Of a DNA stretch of 64,000 nt, positions 34,344 through 43,507 are shown in pieces; the stretch's first letter is position 1; each line of letters starts with the position of its first letter. Where the stretch lies: positions 248,001-312,000 of the forward strand of contig NZ_ARYJ01000001.1 of assembly GCF_000685215.1 (NCBI RefSeq). The letters are read 5' to 3'. Below the pieces are notes generated by a model, which saw only the letters and a list, made by a program, of their open reading frames with translations, searched no databases and had not been told where the DNA came from. Both the position numbers and the translations under genes were made by a program. The stretch comes from Hyphomonas jannaschiana VP2 (GTDB taxonomy: Bacteria; Pseudomonadota; Alphaproteobacteria; Caulobacterales; Hyphomonadaceae).

Positions 34344-34946
34344 TCAGCGGGATGCCGTCCATTCCTGCCGTGTCATTTCCCAGACGAGCGATTCCCGCGT
34401 CGTCCCATCCGTCCGCCGCGATGTGACCTGCCCCATTCTCCGGAAGCCCATTCCATCCAGCATGCGCTGGGTAATCACATTCTCCAGGCTCGCCGTTTCG
34501 CAGATCAAATCGAGGTGCAGCGCCTCGAACATCCAGGTGAAGGTCTGGGCTGCGCCTTTCGTGCCTGTGCCCTTCGAGTGAAGCGACGGATGCAGGCCGC
34601 CGCCGATTTCGCCCGCTGCCCATTCCGGCCAGACCTGGATGTCGGAATAGCCCATGATCTGCCCGCCGCCGGTGTCCCGGACGAACAACAGGCCCTCCCC
34701 GCGTGCCTGCTGGGCCTGATGATCCTCAATGAACAGCCGAACCGTCTCCACGGTCAGCGGCCGGGGCAGCGAATAGATTGGCGCGTTGACCTTCGGCTCT
34801 GAAAACAAGGCATAAAGTCCCTCGGCATCCTCAGGTCTGGCCAGGCGCGAATCGTTCAGCTGCTCCGCCTCACGAACCGCCGCGCGGATGCGTTCAACCT
34901 GTTCCGGCGGGGCCGGGTGGCGAGTGATCGGAATGCCCTCCGTCAT
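34344..34946 (-). CDS. GNAT family acetyltransferase (RimJ-like)
   Basis: 200 residues from ATG 34946; the longer frame to 35225 reads across the upstream region and the divergent MFS gene and is not protein-like. GNAT features: DAEGLYALFSEP near the N terminus, MGYSDIQVWPEW, HPSLHSKGTGTKGAAQTFTWMFEALHLDLIC for the acetyl-CoA loop region, and NVITQRMLDGMGFRRMG, typical of the RimJ/RimL group that modify N termini or small molecules. Divergent to the MFS gene at 35044. Confidence 0.85.
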   Translation of the reverse strand: MTEGIPITRHPAPPEQVERIRAAVREAEQLNDSRLARPEDAEGLYALFSEPKVNAPIYSLPRPLTVETVRLFIEDHQAQQARGEGLLFVRDTGGGQIMGYSDIQVWPEWAAGEIGGGLHPSLHSKGTGTKGAAQTFTWMFEALHLDLICETASLENVITQRMLDGMGFRRMGQVTSRRTDGTTRESLVWEMTRQEWTASR

Positions 34947-35043
34947 GACGGCGATCCTGCGCTCGCCTCGCCGCTCCGGCAATCCGTCACCCTGCGTCAA
35001 AACCGATTGACCCGCCCGGCGGGCAGGGCCAAACCTGCCTGCG

Positions 35044-36297
35044 ATGACTGACAGCGCACCTCCCGGAAAACACGGCAAGAATGCCTTCTTCTTCGTGATC
35101 GTGACGGTTGCGCTGGATATGCTGGCCTTTGGCCTGATCATTCCCGTCGTTCCGGCCCTGATCCGGGAACTGGCGCATGTTACGTCGGAGGAAGCGACGC
35201 TCTGGCTCGGCCCGCTGGCCGCCACCTATGCCGTCATGAATTTCCTGTTCGGCCCGGTCATGGGTGCCCTGTCTGACAAATTCGGCCGGCGGCCCGTCCT
35301 TCTGGCCTCGATCTCGACACTGGCCATCGATTTCCTGATCATGGGCTTTGCCCACAATATCTGGCTCCTGTTCCTCGGCCGGGCCTTGTCAGGCATTTCC
35401 GGCGCCACCTATTCCACGGCAAATGCTTACATCGCCGATGTGACCACGCCGGGAGAGCGCGGCCGCGCCTTTGGCATGATCGGGGCGGCATTCGGGTTTG
35501 GCTTCGTATTTGGCCCGGTCATCGGCGGCTTTCTGGGAGAAATCGACCCGCGCGCGCCCTTCTTTGCCGGCGCAGGGCTTGCCTTTCTGAACTTCCTCTA
35601 TGGACTAATCGTCCTGCCGGAATCGCTGGATCCGGATAATCGCCGTGCCTTTGACATCCGGCGCGCCAATCCGCTGGGTGCGGCAAAGCATTTCTCGAAA
35701 CTGCCGCATGTCGGCTGGTTCCTGATTGCCGCCGGCATCTTCATGCTGGCGCATACGGTCTTCCCGTCGACCTGGAACGTCTATTCAGAGATCCGATACA
35801 ACTGGACGCCGAAGGCAATCGGCTTTTCGCTCGGCCTTGTCGGCATCGGCGCCGCCGTGGTGCAGGCCGGCTTGATGGGCCTGATCCTCGACCGGATCGG
35901 CACGGTGAAGACCGCCCTGCTCGGGTTTGGCGTCAACGTCGCGGCGCTGTTTGCCTATGCGTTCGCCAGCCATGGCTGGATGGTCTATGCGATCATTCCG
36001 TTCGGGGCGCTAGGCGGTGTTGCGTCCCCCGCACTGAACTCCCTGATGTCGACAGTCACCCCCGCCAATGCGCAGGGGGAGTTGCAGGGCGCCTCCTCCA
36101 GCCTCAACGCGATGGCCATGATTATCGGGCCGCTCACCATGAACGGGATTCTGTATGCCTTCACCCATGAGGGGGCAGCAGTCCATTTCGCAGGGGCGGC
36201 TTTCCTGCTGGCGGGCTTGCTGACGCTGCTCTCGCTCGCACCCTTCATGCGCGGCGTGGCCGTCAACCGGGACGCCATTCCATCCTCTGCCGAATAG
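35044..36297 (+). CDS. TCR/Tet-type MFS transporter
   Basis: 417 residues with 12 helices. MFS motif A is GALSDKFGRRPVLL between helices 2 and 3, and RALSGISGATYSTANAYIAD with GPVIGGFLG resembles the tetracycline (DHA1) antiporter branch. The opening LDMLAFGLIIPVVPALI is also typical. The family contains TetA but most members export other compounds; tetracycline transport should not be assumed. The ribosome site is weak. Divergent from a GNAT gene. Confidence 0.87.
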   Translation: MTDSAPPGKHGKNAFFFVIVTVALDMLAFGLIIPVVPALIRELAHVTSEEATLWLGPLAATYAVMNFLFGPVMGALSDKFGRRPVLLASISTLAIDFLIMGFAHNIWLLFLGRALSGISGATYSTANAYIADVTTPGERGRAFGMIGAAFGFGFVFGPVIGGFLGEIDPRAPFFAGAGLAFLNFLYGLIVLPESLDPDNRRAFDIRRANPLGAAKHFSKLPHVGWFLIAAGIFMLAHTVFPSTWNVYSEIRYNWTPKAIGFSLGLVGIGAAVVQAGLMGLILDRIGTVKTALLGFGVNVAALFAYAFASHGWMVYAIIPFGALGGVASPALNSLMSTVTPANAQGELQGASSSLNAMAMIIGPLTMNGILYAFTHEGAAVHFAGAAFLLAGLLTLLSLAPFMRGVAVNRDAIPSSAE

Positions 36298-36300
36298 GCA

Positions 36301-36555
36301 TCAGGTCTTTTTCCGCATCATGAAACCGCCTGCGAGACCGAGCAGTGCGCCGCCCGCGGCCCCTTCCAGCAGTGCGATCAACCGCGCGGGCGAGCCTCCC
36401 TCCGACACGGGATGCAGATACAGGAACACCGACATCGCCCCGATCATGCCGCCCAGCAGACCGCCGGTCATGTTCCCGCGGGACAGGCGCGCAGCCCCCA
36501 GACCGGCAACGATACCGCCCAAGGCGCTCAGCAGAACGGATACAAGAAATCCCAT
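36301..36555 (-). CDS. Small Gly-rich membrane protein
   Basis: 84 residues from ATG 36555, supported by GGGAG eight bases upstream; the longer frame to 36657 is not convincing. Two or three short Gly/Ala/Leu helices: FLVSVLLSALGGIVAGLGAARL, NMTGGLLGGMIGAMSVFLYL and LIALLEGAAGGALLGLAGGFMM. Basic tail RKKT. It converges on the MFS gene stop with 3 bp between. No family recognised. Confidence 0.65.
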   Translation of the reverse strand: MGFLVSVLLSALGGIVAGLGAARLSRGNMTGGLLGGMIGAMSVFLYLHPVSEGGSPARLIALLEGAAGGALLGLAGGFMMRKKT

Positions 36556-36668
36556 TGGCACAATCTCCCGGCAGGACTGCAACAAACGCTGTCTTGCCCC
36601 GCGCGTCCAGCCCCGCAGCATCGGGACACAGTTGCCAGCGCCCGGGGATGCAGGCAAAGACCGGCGCG

Positions 36669-37199
36669 ATGGCTGACCTCCGCCCCGCCTTGTTCCTCGA
36701 CCGTGATGGCGTGATCAACGTCGACAAGGGCTATGTCAGCCGGGTCGAGGATTTCGAATGGGTGGACGGCGCCGCCGAGACCATTGCCGCCTTCAACAAG
36801 CGCGGCTGGTTCGTTTTCGTGGTCACCAACCAGTCCGGCATTGCGCGCAACTATTACACCGAGGCCGACATGAAGGCGCTGCATGACTGGATGCAGGCAG
36901 AGCTGGCAAAGGCCGGCGCGCATATCGACCACATCTATTACTGCCCCTACCACGAGGCGGGAGAAAACCCGGCCTACCGCAAAGACAGTTTCGACCGGAA
37001 GCCGAAGCCCGGAATGCTACTGCAGGCGATGTCGGACTTTCCGGTCAGACGGGAGCTCAGCTTCATGATCGGCGACAAGGAAGCCGACATGCAGGCCGCC
37101 CGCGCCGCCGGTGTCGCCGGCTTCCTGTTCAGCGGCGGCAATCTTTTCCAATTTGCCGAATGGACGCTTGCCAGCTTTGAAGAAGGCAACCGGGGTTAA
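36669..37199 (+). CDS. gmhB: D-glycero-manno-heptose 1,7-bisphosphate phosphatase-like HAD protein
   Basis: 176 residues. HAD-IIIA motifs: FLDRDGVIN (DxD), VVTNQSGIARNYYTEADM, the zinc cluster-like YYCPYHEAG, DSFDRKPKPGML and MIGDKEADMQAARAAG. Together these define GmhB/histidinol-phosphatase type enzymes; the substrate in this genome may be heptose 1,7-bisphosphate for LPS or a related sugar phosphate. The start is ATG 36669; the frame upstream is unrelated. The zinc-binding segment is partial (one Cys and His visible, rather than four ligands), so function is inferred with moderate confidence. Confidence 0.83.
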   Translation: MADLRPALFLDRDGVINVDKGYVSRVEDFEWVDGAAETIAAFNKRGWFVFVVTNQSGIARNYYTEADMKALHDWMQAELAKAGAHIDHIYYCPYHEAGENPAYRKDSFDRKPKPGMLLQAMSDFPVRRELSFMIGDKEADMQAARAAGVAGFLFSGGNLFQFAEWTLASFEEGNRG

Positions 37200-37275
37200 A
37201 AACAACCTCGCGCCGAAATCCGCTTCGTGCTACAGACCGGCAGATGATTTATCTGTCCCCTGATATTGCCAGACC

Positions 37276-38010
37276 ATGAAAAATTATCGTCCGGAAACGT
37301 TTGGCGAACTGAACGCTGACGAATACGATCTGCTACACAATCCCGGAACGACCGAAGCCGCCGTTGAACTTCTGTCGGAATTCGCCCTGCCCGGCCGCAC
37401 GTTGGAACTTGCCATAGGCACAGGGCGTGTTGCCCTTCCGTTGGCTGAACGCGGCTGCCGGATCGAAGGCATCGAAGCCTCGCCGTTGATGGTGGAGAAA
37501 CTGCGTCAGAAACCCGGCGGGCACGGCATACCGGTCACGATCGGTGATATGTCGGAGGTGAAGGCGGACGGCACATTCGACTTCATCTTCCTGATCTTCA
37601 ATACGCTCTATAACCTGACCAGTCAGGCTGCGCAGGTGAACTGCTTCCGGAATGCAGCCAGCATGCTTGCGCCCGGCGGAGCGTTCCTGATTGAAGCCTT
37701 TGTGCCGGACCTCGCCCAGTTCCATGACCATCGCAGCGTGATGCCCCGGCATGTCGGGTTCAGCTCGCTGGCGCTCGAAGCGGCGGTGCATGATCCCACG
37801 ACGCAGCGGATCGACTATCAGGTCCTGCGCGTCACGCCCGACGGGATGCAGCTGACGCCGCTGCCCATGCGATATGCCTGGCCTCAGGAAACGGACCTGA
37901 TGGCAGAGCTTGCCGGGATGCACCTTGAAACCCGTTGGGGCGGCTGGGACAAATCAGAGTTCACCGCCAACAGCCGTATGCATATCTCCGTCTACCGCAA
38001 ACCCGCCTAG
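37276..38010 (+). CDS. Class I SAM-dependent methyltransferase
   Basis: 244 residues. Motif I LELAIGTGRVALPLAERG (GxGxG), acidic ligand in IEGIEASP, motif II/III TFDFIFLIFNTLYNL and ASMLAPGGAFLIEAF. The opening EYDLLHNPGTTEAAVELL suggests the Methyltransf_25/11 group. Substrate unknown. Its 3' end overlaps the convergent EVE gene by 4 bp. Confidence 0.85.
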   Translation: MKNYRPETFGELNADEYDLLHNPGTTEAAVELLSEFALPGRTLELAIGTGRVALPLAERGCRIEGIEASPLMVEKLRQKPGGHGIPVTIGDMSEVKADGTFDFIFLIFNTLYNLTSQAAQVNCFRNAASMLAPGGAFLIEAFVPDLAQFHDHRSVMPRHVGFSSLALEAAVHDPTTQRIDYQVLRVTPDGMQLTPLPMRYAWPQETDLMAELAGMHLETRWGGWDKSEFTANSRMHISVYRKPA

Positions 38011-38444
38011 ACCGGCTTCAGCGTCTTCGGATCGATCCCGCCCATCTTGCAGACTTCTTTCCACTCTGCCGCCGTCACCGGCTGAACGGAGAGACGGAAG
38101 GATGTCACCAGGCTCATCTCGCTCAGCTTCGGGTTGGCCTTCACGTCTTTCAGGCTGACCGGCTTCGGCATCGGTGCCAGTGCCTTGACCCAGACGCAGT
38201 CCCAACGCGGATCATCCGTTGTTGAATCCGGCGTGCTTTCCTTGCAAACTTCCGCAATGCCGACGACTTCCAGCCCCTTGTTGGAATGATAGAAGAAGAG
38301 CCGGTCGCCGATCTTCATTTCGCGCATGAAGTTCCGGGCCTGATAGTTGCGGATACCGCTCCATTCTTCGCCTTCATCTCCTTTGGCGATCTGCTCATCC
38401 CAGCTCCAGGCATCGGGTTCGGATTTGATCAGCCAGTATTTCAT
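38007..38444 (-). CDS. EVE domain protein
   Basis: 145 residues, one EVE domain: KYWLIKSEPDAWSW, EWSGIRNYQARNFMREMKIGDRLFFYHSN and LSEMSLVTSFRLSVQPVT. EVE domains are PUA-like folds that bind modified bases in nucleic acids. The single-domain form is widespread and not tied to restriction; no nuclease partner is present here. GGAAG lies just before the start. It converges on the methyltransferase with a 4-bp overlap. Confidence 0.92.
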   Translation of the reverse strand: MKYWLIKSEPDAWSWDEQIAKGDEGEEWSGIRNYQARNFMREMKIGDRLFFYHSNKGLEVVGIAEVCKESTPDSTTDDPRWDCVWVKALAPMPKPVSLKDVKANPKLSEMSLVTSFRLSVQPVTAAEWKEVCKMGGIDPKTLKPV

Positions 38445-38522
38445 TGCGTCTTCCGTCTCTCATTCTGCGGTGTTCGATTCCGTCCGAGGCATAACGCGGT
38501 TGCCTCCCTCAGAAAAGGCATG

Positions 38523-39341
38523 TCAGGAAAGGCGGCGGAGTGCAGCGCGCACCAGCCGCTCATAATGCGGCCACCCCTTATAGGCCGCGAGCGCCGGATC
38601 CGTGCCATTCCACGCAGCCTGAAACGCCGCGACGCGGTCCGGCGAGGATAGCACCGCCTCAAGCGGATCGACGGCAATGCGGATCGTGAATAACAAAAGG
38701 CCGCTGTCTGGCAGTTTCGAAATTGTCTGCCGCTCGACACGCAGATGAAGGACGCGCAGCGCCGCCTCATCGGATGTATTTGCAGCCAGCGCCTTAAGCG
38801 GTGCCGCGTCAGGTGTGAACCGGGCATCACCGGCCTGGACCGTCCAGTTGAACCGCTCCAGCACCTGCCCCGGACGCAGGGCATCGAACATGCGCGCAAT
38901 CCGGGCAACCAGTCCCGGATTGGCGTCCGGTACCGGATCGTGCAGCCCGCCCAGCGGCTGGCCGGCCTTTTCGGCGAGCCGCCAGAAAGTCGGCGCGACA
39001 AGGCTTGCCGCTTCCAGCCGCCAGAGCCCATCCGCGCCGCGCTGGAGCAGGCAGAGATCGTCAGAGACGCGGGCGGCTGCACCTTCGAGCGGGGTTGGCC
39101 AGTCTTCCTCCGGGGGCGGAAGGTGGCCTGTAACAAGGCGCGAGGCTTCGATCAGCGCGACATCCGGCAGGTTTGAGAAAAACACCTCTGCGCGATGCGC
39201 TTTCATGATCCGCCGCTTCTCCGGCAGCCAGGCTTCGGCCTCGGTATCGGGCGCAATCAGGTTTTCCGGCGCGATCGGCTTCAGCCCCGGGGCGAGGCTG
39301 GCCGGACCGGATAGAAATGGCAAATAGGGCGGCTCCCGCAT
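38523..39341 (-). CDS. Heme-dependent oxidative N-demethylase-like protein (DUF3445)
   Basis: 272 residues from ATG 39341, which lies one base after the stop of the upstream methyltransferase (TGACATG); a TTG at 39383 would lengthen it by 14 residues. Family features: FLSGPASLAPGLKPI, TGHLPPPEEDWPTPLEGAA, LHDPVPDANPGLVAR, ERFNWTVQ and the strongly conserved LRVERQTISKLPDSG then FTIRI. Homologues bind heme and remove N-methyl groups from amines. It is the last gene of a three-gene unit. Confidence 0.85.
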   Translation of the reverse strand: MREPPYLPFLSGPASLAPGLKPIAPENLIAPDTEAEAWLPEKRRIMKAHRAEVFFSNLPDVALIEASRLVTGHLPPPEEDWPTPLEGAAARVSDDLCLLQRGADGLWRLEAASLVAPTFWRLAEKAGQPLGGLHDPVPDANPGLVARIARMFDALRPGQVLERFNWTVQAGDARFTPDAAPLKALAANTSDEAALRVLHLRVERQTISKLPDSGLLLFTIRIAVDPLEAVLSSPDRVAAFQAAWNGTDPALAAYKGWPHYERLVRAALRRLS

Positions 39342-39342
39342 G

Positions 39343-39969
39343 TCAGGCCGGAACGGCGGACCCCCAGGAACAAAAACCGGCAATCTTAGGCGTGCCCGGC
39401 AGATACATGGTTTCCGCGTCCTGCAGTTCGAAGCCCGCCTCTTCCAGCATCTTCTTTGTATCGCGGGTGAGGTGGCATCCTCCCGCGAGCGGCTTCCAGA
39501 CGGGTTCCACCCGGCGCTGCCACTTTGCGACGCCTTCGTCCGGCGCGAGACCGTGTTCGGAAAAAATGATCTTCCCGCCCGGTTTCAGAAGGCGGCGGGT
39601 TTCCTGCAAGGCACCTTTCCAGTCCGGGATCGTGCAGAGGACAAAAGTGTATACCACCGTATCGATGGAGTGATCTTCCAGCGGAACCGACTCCGCACCG
39701 GTCTCCAGGAATTCAATGCTGTTGCCGATTCCAAGCGCACCTGCCGTGCGGCGCGCCTTTTTCAGCATGCCTTCAGACGGTTCCAGCGCATAAAGCCGTT
39801 CGACCTTTTCCGGATCGTAATAGCTGAAATTCGTGCCGCTGCCGCACCCGATTTCCAGCACCTTGCCTTCCGCGTGCGGAATGACCTTTTCGCGCTGCTT
39901 CATCATCGGCTTCGATGCGCAGGCGCACGAGATCAGGTTCGGAACGACGTATTTTTCCCAGGGGTTCAC
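39343..39969 (-). CDS. Class I SAM-dependent methyltransferase (UbiE-like)
   Basis: 208 residues. GTG start at 39969 overlapping the upstream stop (GTGA). Motif I VLEIGCGSGTNFSYY, acidic YALEPSEGML, motif II DTVVYTFVLCTIPD, motif III LLKPGGKIIFSEHG. An N-terminal CACASKPMMKQ segment and His/Cys in the C-terminal part (GGCHLTRDT) are notable. Substrate unknown. It sits between a membrane protein and the N-demethylase-like gene, so a role in methyl metabolism is possible but not shown. Confidence 0.85.
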   Translation of the reverse strand: MNPWEKYVVPNLISCACASKPMMKQREKVIPHAEGKVLEIGCGSGTNFSYYDPEKVERLYALEPSEGMLKKARRTAGALGIGNSIEFLETGAESVPLEDHSIDTVVYTFVLCTIPDWKGALQETRRLLKPGGKIIFSEHGLAPDEGVAKWQRRVEPVWKPLAGGCHLTRDTKKMLEEAGFELQDAETMYLPGTPKIAGFCSWGSAVPA

Positions 39970-40673
39970 TTCGGTGTCTCCGCTCCGGGCTGGAACCCGG
40001 GATAGGCCGCCCGCTGCATCAGCAGACGGGTCGCTTCGGTTGGCCGGGCGACCAGCGCATCCTGCGTGATATTCACGTCGAACTCGTATCCATCACCCAT
40101 TGGCATATAGGTGGCAGAGCCATACTGCGCATCTTCCAGACCAAAGCGCGCGCCCTGCTCTGCCGCGAATTTGCGGACATCCAGCCCCGGATTGGCATAG
40201 AGGCGGATACCATTGGACTCCGCCTTCGTGACAGCTTCCGTGGAATAGCGGTTCGAATTGCGGCCTTCGAGATATTCCAGCCGGTAGACCGAATCATAGC
40301 CCAGCATGTTTGCCAGCGGCTTGAACTTGATCACCTGCGCGCCCATCGAGAACTCGTCGCCCGTCAGCGTGTAAACGCGCGGCTCGACCTCCTGCGGCAC
40401 AGTCAGGGTGGCCTGATAGGTATTCGGCTGACCGACAACAGCATCGAAGCGGATGTGGGCGGCATCCCGCTCAAGTGTCAGACGCTTATAGGTCTGCAGG
40501 TTCAGGCCTGACAGGGCCACAATCCCGGCGAGGCCAAGGAAACCGACCCCGAAAACCAGCCGGCCGCCGCCGCTGACGGGCTTCAGGCTTGCCAGTTTAC
40601 CGAACCCGGCAAACAGCAGCATCAGGCCGATAACGCCTGAAATTGCTGGCAGAATCCACCAGATCAGAGACAT
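39966..40673 (-). CDS. Hypothetical membrane-anchored protein
   Basis: 235 residues. Two helices at the N terminus (about 3-28 and 40-60), then a periplasmic or cytosolic beta-rich domain of about 175 residues with Tyr-rich strands (YRLEYLEGRNSNRYS, GYEFDVNI). It is the first gene of the unit with a methyltransferase and the N-demethylase-like gene, all overlapping by a few bases. No known family recognised. Confidence 0.72.
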   Translation of the reverse strand: MSLIWWILPAISGVIGLMLLFAGFGKLASLKPVSGGGRLVFGVGFLGLAGIVALSGLNLQTYKRLTLERDAAHIRFDAVVGQPNTYQATLTVPQEVEPRVYTLTGDEFSMGAQVIKFKPLANMLGYDSVYRLEYLEGRNSNRYSTEAVTKAESNGIRLYANPGLDVRKFAAEQGARFGLEDAQYGSATYMPMGDGYEFDVNITQDALVARPTEATRLLMQRAAYPGFQPGAETPK

Positions 40674-40851
40674 CCACCTACTCCCATAAGGCCGCTGCCT
40701 GTCCGCGGCTCAGCCGTACACCCTTATTGATGTTAACTTAAACCCAGCCTGAATGCAGCCACAAGTGTACGCATGAAAGTCGCCCCGGTTCCCCCGACGG
40801 AGGCCTTCATAGAGCCTGCCCAAACCGGGAAAAGCCTGATACGGGGCAAAC

Positions 40852-41754
40852 ATGAATTTCCGTGATTTTCTCCTCCTGTTCGGTGTCTGCCTCGTCTGGG
40901 GCCTCAATATCGTGCTGACGCGGTGGGTGGTGGCGGACATGCAGGTCCCGCCCCTCTTCTTTGCCGCAGTCCGTTTCGCCGGTGTCGCCCTGTTCCTGAT
41001 CCCCTTCCTGAGGCCGGTGCCGGACAAGCTGTTCACCCTGCTTCTGATCTCCATCATGATCGGATCGCTGAACTTCGCCTTGCTGTTCCTCGGCCTGCAA
41101 TCGGCCGAAGCCTCGGCAGTCGCGGTGACCGGACAGCTCGGCGTGCCGATCTCCACCCTGATGAGCATGGCATTCCTCGGCGAAACGATCGGCTGGCGCC
41201 GCGGGCTTGGCATCATGCTGTCCTTTGCAGGCGTGGTGCTGATCGCGTTCGATCCTTCGAGCTTCCAGATTTCCGTCGGCCTGATGTTCGTGGTCGGGTC
41301 TGCTTTCATCGGGTCCTTCGGGGGCATCCTGATGAAGAAGATGCCGCCGCTGACCGGCCTTCAGGTCCAGGCCTGGGTCGGCCTGTTCAGCTTTGCCCCG
41401 CTGTTTGCCGTCTCTTTCCTCTGGGAGCGCGGCCAGGTGGAGGCGTACATCCATGGCGGCTGGCCGGTCTGGCTGGCCAGCCTGTTTGCCATCGCGGGCG
41501 TTTCCATCTTCGGGCACGGTGCTTTCTACACGCTGATCAAGAAGTATGATGTCTCCATGCTGTCTCCATTGACCCTGATGACGCCGATCTGGGGCGTTGT
41601 CTTCGGTGTGGCGCTGTTGAACGAGCCGGTCTCGCCGAGGCTGCTGATGGGCGCTGTCATTGCGCTGGCCGGTGTGTTCATGATCGCGGTTCGCCAGAAC
41701 ACCCGCCTGCCCGAGGCCGCCCTTGGCCGCAAAGCGGGCGCCGGAGACAGCTGA
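40852..41754 (+). CDS. EamA-family (DMT) permease
   Basis: 300 residues, about ten helices in two EamA repeats. First repeat: DFLLLFGVCLVWGLNIVLTRWV with FAAVRFAGVALFLIPF; second: FVVGSAFIGSFGGILMKKM with YDVSMLSPLTLMTPIWGVVFGVALLNEPVS. The latter closely matches amino-acid and metabolite exporters of the RhaT/YdcZ type. Substrate unknown. GGGGCAAAC precedes the start; the stop shares an A with the next start (TGATG). Confidence 0.88.
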   Translation: MNFRDFLLLFGVCLVWGLNIVLTRWVVADMQVPPLFFAAVRFAGVALFLIPFLRPVPDKLFTLLLISIMIGSLNFALLFLGLQSAEASAVAVTGQLGVPISTLMSMAFLGETIGWRRGLGIMLSFAGVVLIAFDPSSFQISVGLMFVVGSAFIGSFGGILMKKMPPLTGLQVQAWVGLFSFAPLFAVSFLWERGQVEAYIHGGWPVWLASLFAIAGVSIFGHGAFYTLIKKYDVSMLSPLTLMTPIWGVVFGVALLNEPVSPRLLMGAVIALAGVFMIAVRQNTRLPEAALGRKAGAGDS

Positions 41755-42497
41755 TGGACATCACCTCCTCCCCCAGCCCGAATTTCGACGAGCGCAAGCA
41801 TCCGGTCGACATGCTGGTACTGCACTATACCGGCATGGAAACCGGACAGGCAGCCTTTGACCAGCTGCGCAACCCGGACGCCAAGGTCTCGTCGCATTAC
41901 CTCCTCTGGGAGGATGGCCGGGTGGACCAGCTGGTCGCCGAGGATCGCCGCGCCTGGCATGCCGGGGTCTCCAGCTGGCAGGGCGAGGAGGACCTGAACT
42001 CCCGCTCCATCGGGATCGAGATCGTCAATGGCGGGCACGATTTCCCGCTGCCCGATGGCAGCCTGCCGCCCTACCCGCGGGCCCAGATCGACGCGCTGAT
42101 CGGGCTCTGCCGGAAAATCCTCGCCGCGCATGACATTCCGCAAACGCGGATCGTCGGCCATTCGGACATCGCCCCCCTGCGCAAGCAGGATCCCGGCGAG
42201 CACTTCCCCTGGGAACAGCTCGCCCGCGCCGGGATTGGTCTCTGGCCGGACGGGACCGGCCCAGCCGATGGCCCCGGCCTCGCCCCCGGCGAAACAGGAC
42301 CGGACGTCGAAAAGCTTCAGGCCACTCTGGCCGGCATCGGCTACGGCATCGCCGAGACCGGCATTTTTGACCCGCTGACCGAGGCGGTTGTCCGGGCATT
42401 CCAGCGCCGCTGGCGGCCCGGCAGGGTGACCGGCACGGCGGACTTTGAAACCCTGCGCCGGATTGCGGCGGTCCATACGCTGTATACGGCGGACTAG
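41754..42497 (+). CDS. N-acetylmuramoyl-L-alanine amidase (AmiD-like) with peptidoglycan-binding domain
   Basis: 247 residues. An Ami_2 (zinc amidase) domain: first zinc His in VLHYTGM (His24), SHYLLWEDG, WHAGVSSWQG, and HSDIAPLRKQDPGEHFPW holding the second His and the acid. A C-terminal peptidoglycan-binding helix bundle begins near residue 180 (ETGPDVEKLQATLAGIGYG). No signal peptide is visible, so it may be a cytosolic recycling enzyme for anhydromuropeptides. It shares a base with the preceding permease, and its stop overlaps the convergent yihY stop. Confidence 0.9.
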   Translation: MDITSSPSPNFDERKHPVDMLVLHYTGMETGQAAFDQLRNPDAKVSSHYLLWEDGRVDQLVAEDRRAWHAGVSSWQGEEDLNSRSIGIEIVNGGHDFPLPDGSLPPYPRAQIDALIGLCRKILAAHDIPQTRIVGHSDIAPLRKQDPGEHFPWEQLARAGIGLWPDGTGPADGPGLAPGETGPDVEKLQATLAGIGYGIAETGIFDPLTEAVVRAFQRRWRPGRVTGTADFETLRRIAAVHTLYTAD

Positions 42498-43426
42498 GCT
42501 TCCCCGCCGAGGACGATGTCATCCTCCTCGTCATCTTCGTCGATCAGTTCCGGCTCCGCCTGGCGGGCCGCCCATTCGGCCGTCAGCGCCGCGCCGAAGA
42601 GGAGCGATGACACGGATGTCGCCAGCCAGATAAAGCCGAGGATCACGGAGGCCAGCGCGCCATAGAAATTGTCGAGCGCGGTGAACTTCAGATAGAGGTG
42701 AAAGCCCCAGGTCGCGATCACCCAGCTGAGCGCCCCGGCGGCGGCGCCGGCCGCTTTCGCCCGGTGCCCCTTCAGGCGCCCATGCAGGGCGACCGCGAGG
42801 ATCATGTAGAAGATGGCGAAACAGGCGATCCATTTGCCAAGCCAGAGCCGCGAGGCGAGATGGCTGATCTGCAGGGCGAGGTCATAGGCGATAAAGCCCT
42901 GTTTCTCGGTCACGAAGGACAGGATCAGCTGCAGCGCGCCGAGCAGCCAGACTGCCAGGATCAGCAGCGCCGTCATCAGGATCGACACGCCCTGAAAGCG
43001 GATGATCCGCGTGCGCCGCTCAGACCCTGTCACCATGCGGATGCCGGTGATGGCGGCCTTGGCGCCAGAGCTTGCCGTATACAGAACGACGATCACTGCC
43101 AGCAACGCCCTCAGGGTGACGCCCTGCGGGGTGACCTGGCGGATGGTTTCAAGGTCTGCCTTCGACAGCGGCGCAACGGCGGAGACGAGCACATCGTCCA
43201 CCGTTTCGGCGAGGCGCTGGGACAGGTCCAGCGGCAGGAAGGCGAACAACAGGCTGAGCGTCAGGTAGATGATCGGAAAGATCGAGAACAGCGCATAGAA
43301 GCTGATACCGCCGGTGACGATGCGCACTTCCGGTTTCGACAGGCGCATGATGGCGCCCCAGACCGGCTCGACGGCCCAGACCTTCAGCCAGTCCGGCAAG
43401 GGCAGTTTCTCAATCCATGGCCGCAT
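42494..43426 (-). CDS. YihY/BrkB family membrane protein
   Basis: 310 residues with about six helices: ISFYALFSIFPIIYLTLSLLFA, VTLRALLAVIVVLYTASSGAKA, GVSILMTALLILAVWLLGALQLILSFV, IACFAIFYMILAVALHG, KAAGAAAGALSWVIATWGFHLYL and DNFYGALASVILGFIWLATSVSSLLFGAAL. The family was once called RNase BN; that assignment is withdrawn, and function is unknown. The acidic tail (ELIDEDDEEDDIVLG) is distinctive. Confidence 0.9.
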   Translation of the reverse strand: MRPWIEKLPLPDWLKVWAVEPVWGAIMRLSKPEVRIVTGGISFYALFSIFPIIYLTLSLLFAFLPLDLSQRLAETVDDVLVSAVAPLSKADLETIRQVTPQGVTLRALLAVIVVLYTASSGAKAAITGIRMVTGSERRTRIIRFQGVSILMTALLILAVWLLGALQLILSFVTEKQGFIAYDLALQISHLASRLWLGKWIACFAIFYMILAVALHGRLKGHRAKAAGAAAGALSWVIATWGFHLYLKFTALDNFYGALASVILGFIWLATSVSSLLFGAALTAEWAARQAEPELIDEDDEEDDIVLGGEA

Positions 43427-43507
43427 GGGGATCCTGTCGTTCCGGTGGTTCTGCCATGTTTAAAACGGTTCGGGACGCTTGGCCATTCGCTGCGCCGTCA
43501 TTCCGGT

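Noticed and set aside
35044-36297. Tetracycline resistance gene
   Set aside because: The protein fits the DHA1 branch only in general; no tet regulator or mobile context is present.
38007-38444. EVE protein as part of an anti-phage system
   Set aside because: No restriction nuclease or other defence gene adjoins it; single EVE genes are usually housekeeping.
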